Source: DATJWY01 sp035500775
GTDB lineage: Bacteria > Pseudomonadota > Alphaproteobacteria > Acetobacterales > Acetobacteraceae
Length of the DNA stretch: 6,811 nucleotides
Assembly: GCA_035500775.1 (NCBI GenBank)
Contig: DATJWY010000102.1
Location: forward strand, 1-6,811
Direction: 5' to 3'
A program made the position numbers and the translations under genes. The notes under the pieces were generated by a model. The model did not search any database. It was not told where the DNA came from and saw only the letters and a program-made list of their open reading frames with translations. Below are positions 5,725 to 6,811 of the stretch, piece after piece; positions within the stretch are counted from its first letter, which is position 1, and the number at the start of each line of letters is the position of its first letter.

Positions 5725-6811
5725 ATGCCCGACATCGCCACCGCCGACTACAAGGTCCGCGACATCAGCCTGGCCGAATGGGGGCGGAAGGAAATCTCCA
5801 TGGCCGAGGATGAGATGCCCGGCCTGATGGCGCTGCGGGAGGAATACGGCGGCACGAAGCCGCTCGCCGGCGCCCGCATCGCCGGCTGCCTGCACATGAC
5901 CATCCAGACCGCCGTGCTGATCGAGACGCTGATCGCGCTCGGCGCCACGGTGCGCTGGTCGTCCTGCAACATCTTCTCGACCCAGGACCACGCCGCCGCC
6001 GGCGTCGCGGCGGCCGGCATCCCGGTCTTCGCCTGGAAGGGGGAGTCCGAGGAGGAATTCTGGTGGTGCATCGAGCAGACGGTGCGCGGCCCGGATGGCT
6101 GGACGCCGAACATGATCCTCGATGACGGCGGCGACCTCACCCAGCTGATGCACGAAAAATATCCCGAGATGCTCGCCGATGTGCGCGGTCTCTCCGAGGA
6201 AACCACCACCGGCGTGCACCGGCTGCGCGAGATGGCCAAGGCCGGCAAGCTGCTGGTGCCGGCGATCAACGTGAATGACAGCGTCACCAAGTCGAAGTTC
6301 GACAACCTCTATGGCTGCCGCGAGTCGCTGGTGGACGGCATCCGCCGCGGCACGGACGTGATGATGGCGGGCAAGGTCGCCATGGTCGCGGGCTTCGGCG
6401 ATGTGGGCAAAGGCTCCGCCGCCTCGCTCCGCAACGCCGGCTGCCGAGTTCTCGTCTCCGAGATCGACCCCATCTGCGCCCTGCAGGCGGCGATGGAGGG
6501 CTACGAGGTCACCACCATGGAAGATGCCGCCCACGAGGGCGATATCTTCGTCACCGCCACCGGCAATGTGGACGTCATCACGCTCGACCACATGCGCGCG
6601 ATGAAGCACCGCGCCATCGTCTGCAACATCGGCCACTTCGACTCCGAGATCCAGGTGGCGGCGCTGCGCAACTTCCGCTGGCACAACGTCAAGCCGCAGG
6701 TGGACGAGATCGAGTTTCCGGACGGCAAGCGCATCATCCTTCTGTCGGAAGGGCGGCTGGTCAATCTCGGCAACGCGATGGGCCACCCCTCGTTCGTGAT
6801 GTCGGCCTCGT
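5725..6811 (+). CDS. ahcY: S-adenosylhomocysteine hydrolase (adenosylhomocysteinase), 3'-truncated by window edge
   Basis: NAD-dependent cytosolic enzyme that splits S-adenosyl-L-homocysteine into adenosine and homocysteine, relieving product inhibition of methyltransferases and feeding methionine resynthesis. There are 362 complete codons and no stop; about 70 C-terminal residues are missing compared with a ~430-residue family member. Visible signatures: CLHMTIQTAVLIETL (from C55, with H57), SSCNIFSTQDHAAA (from S79), LDDGGD (D134), LSEETTTGVHRL (E159), NDSVTKSKFDN with K189, D193 and N194 matching human K186, D190 and N191, the Rossmann motif GFGDVGKG (223-230), E246 in VSEIDP for the NAD ribose, IGHFDSEI (302-309) and LVNLGNAMGHPSF (345-357). 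Only about 20 residues separate LDDGGD from SEETTTG, so it lacks the ~40-residue insertion seen in plant and many proteobacterial enzymes. The start fits an AGGAG site 9 bases upstream. No SAH riboswitch is apparent in the short leader. Confidence 0.97.
   Translation, partial: MPDIATADYKVRDISLAEWGRKEISMAEDEMPGLMALREEYGGTKPLAGARIAGCLHMTIQTAVLIETLIALGATVRWSSCNIFSTQDHAAAGVAAAGIPVFAWKGESEEEFWWCIEQTVRGPDGWTPNMILDDGGDLTQLMHEKYPEMLADVRGLSEETTTGVHRLREMAKAGKLLVPAINVNDSVTKSKFDNLYGCRESLVDGIRRGTDVMMAGKVAMVAGFGDVGKGSAASLRNAGCRVLVSEIDPICALQAAMEGYEVTTMEDAAHEGDIFVTATGNVDVITLDHMRAMKHRAIVCNIGHFDSEIQVAALRNFRWHNVKPQVDEIEFPDGKRIILLSEGRLVNLGNAMGHPSFVMSAS

Noticed and set aside
5722..6786. A 354-codon open frame on the - strand antisense to ahcY.
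   Set aside because: It has the same register effect as the frame opposite addA; its product is His/Asp/Gly/Ala-rich and matches no family, while the + strand encodes a clear AhcY.

Overview
The window comes from a GC-rich alphaproteobacterium. The two long genes are the alphaproteobacterial forms of AddB and AddA. The order addB-addA-trxA is one I recall from that class. The very high GC, together with the style of the intergenic repeat, makes me lean towards the Acetobacteraceae/Rhodospirillales side; that placement is inference, not proof. All four genes are on the + strand and coding density is high.

Layout. Positions 2-1324 hold the C-terminal ~440 residues of AddB, including its RecB-family nuclease domain; the N-terminus lies outside the window. 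AddA (1321-4941) follows with a 4-bp ATGA overlap and is complete: a UvrD/Rep-type superfamily 1 helicase with all main motifs, an acidic/proline-rich linker, and a C-terminal nuclease domain. A 191-bp gap follows, with a good hairpin-plus-T6 intrinsic terminator (5046-5071) and a 10-bp perfect palindrome (5103-5112). Next is thioredoxin (trxA, 5133-5459, 108 residues, WCGPC active site). The 265-bp gap between trxA and the last gene contains a 160-bp nested inverted-repeat element (5471-5630) made of two 60-bp arms, each with two hairpins, around a 40-bp centre. A candidate sigma-70-type promoter lies between this element and ahcY. S-adenosylhomocysteine hydrolase (ahcY, from 5725) runs off the right edge after 362 residues.

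Function. AddB and AddA form the helicase-nuclease that processes double-strand DNA ends for RecA-dependent recombination, and their overlapping genes fit co-production of the two subunits. Thioredoxin is the general cytosolic disulfide reductant. AhcY removes S-adenosylhomocysteine in the methyl cycle. The terminator and the repeat element suggest three transcription units (addBA, trxA, ahcY) rather than one operon.

I found no undescribed defence, mobile or biosynthetic system here. The genes are housekeeping functions. The least ordinary item is the structured repeat between trxA and ahcY.
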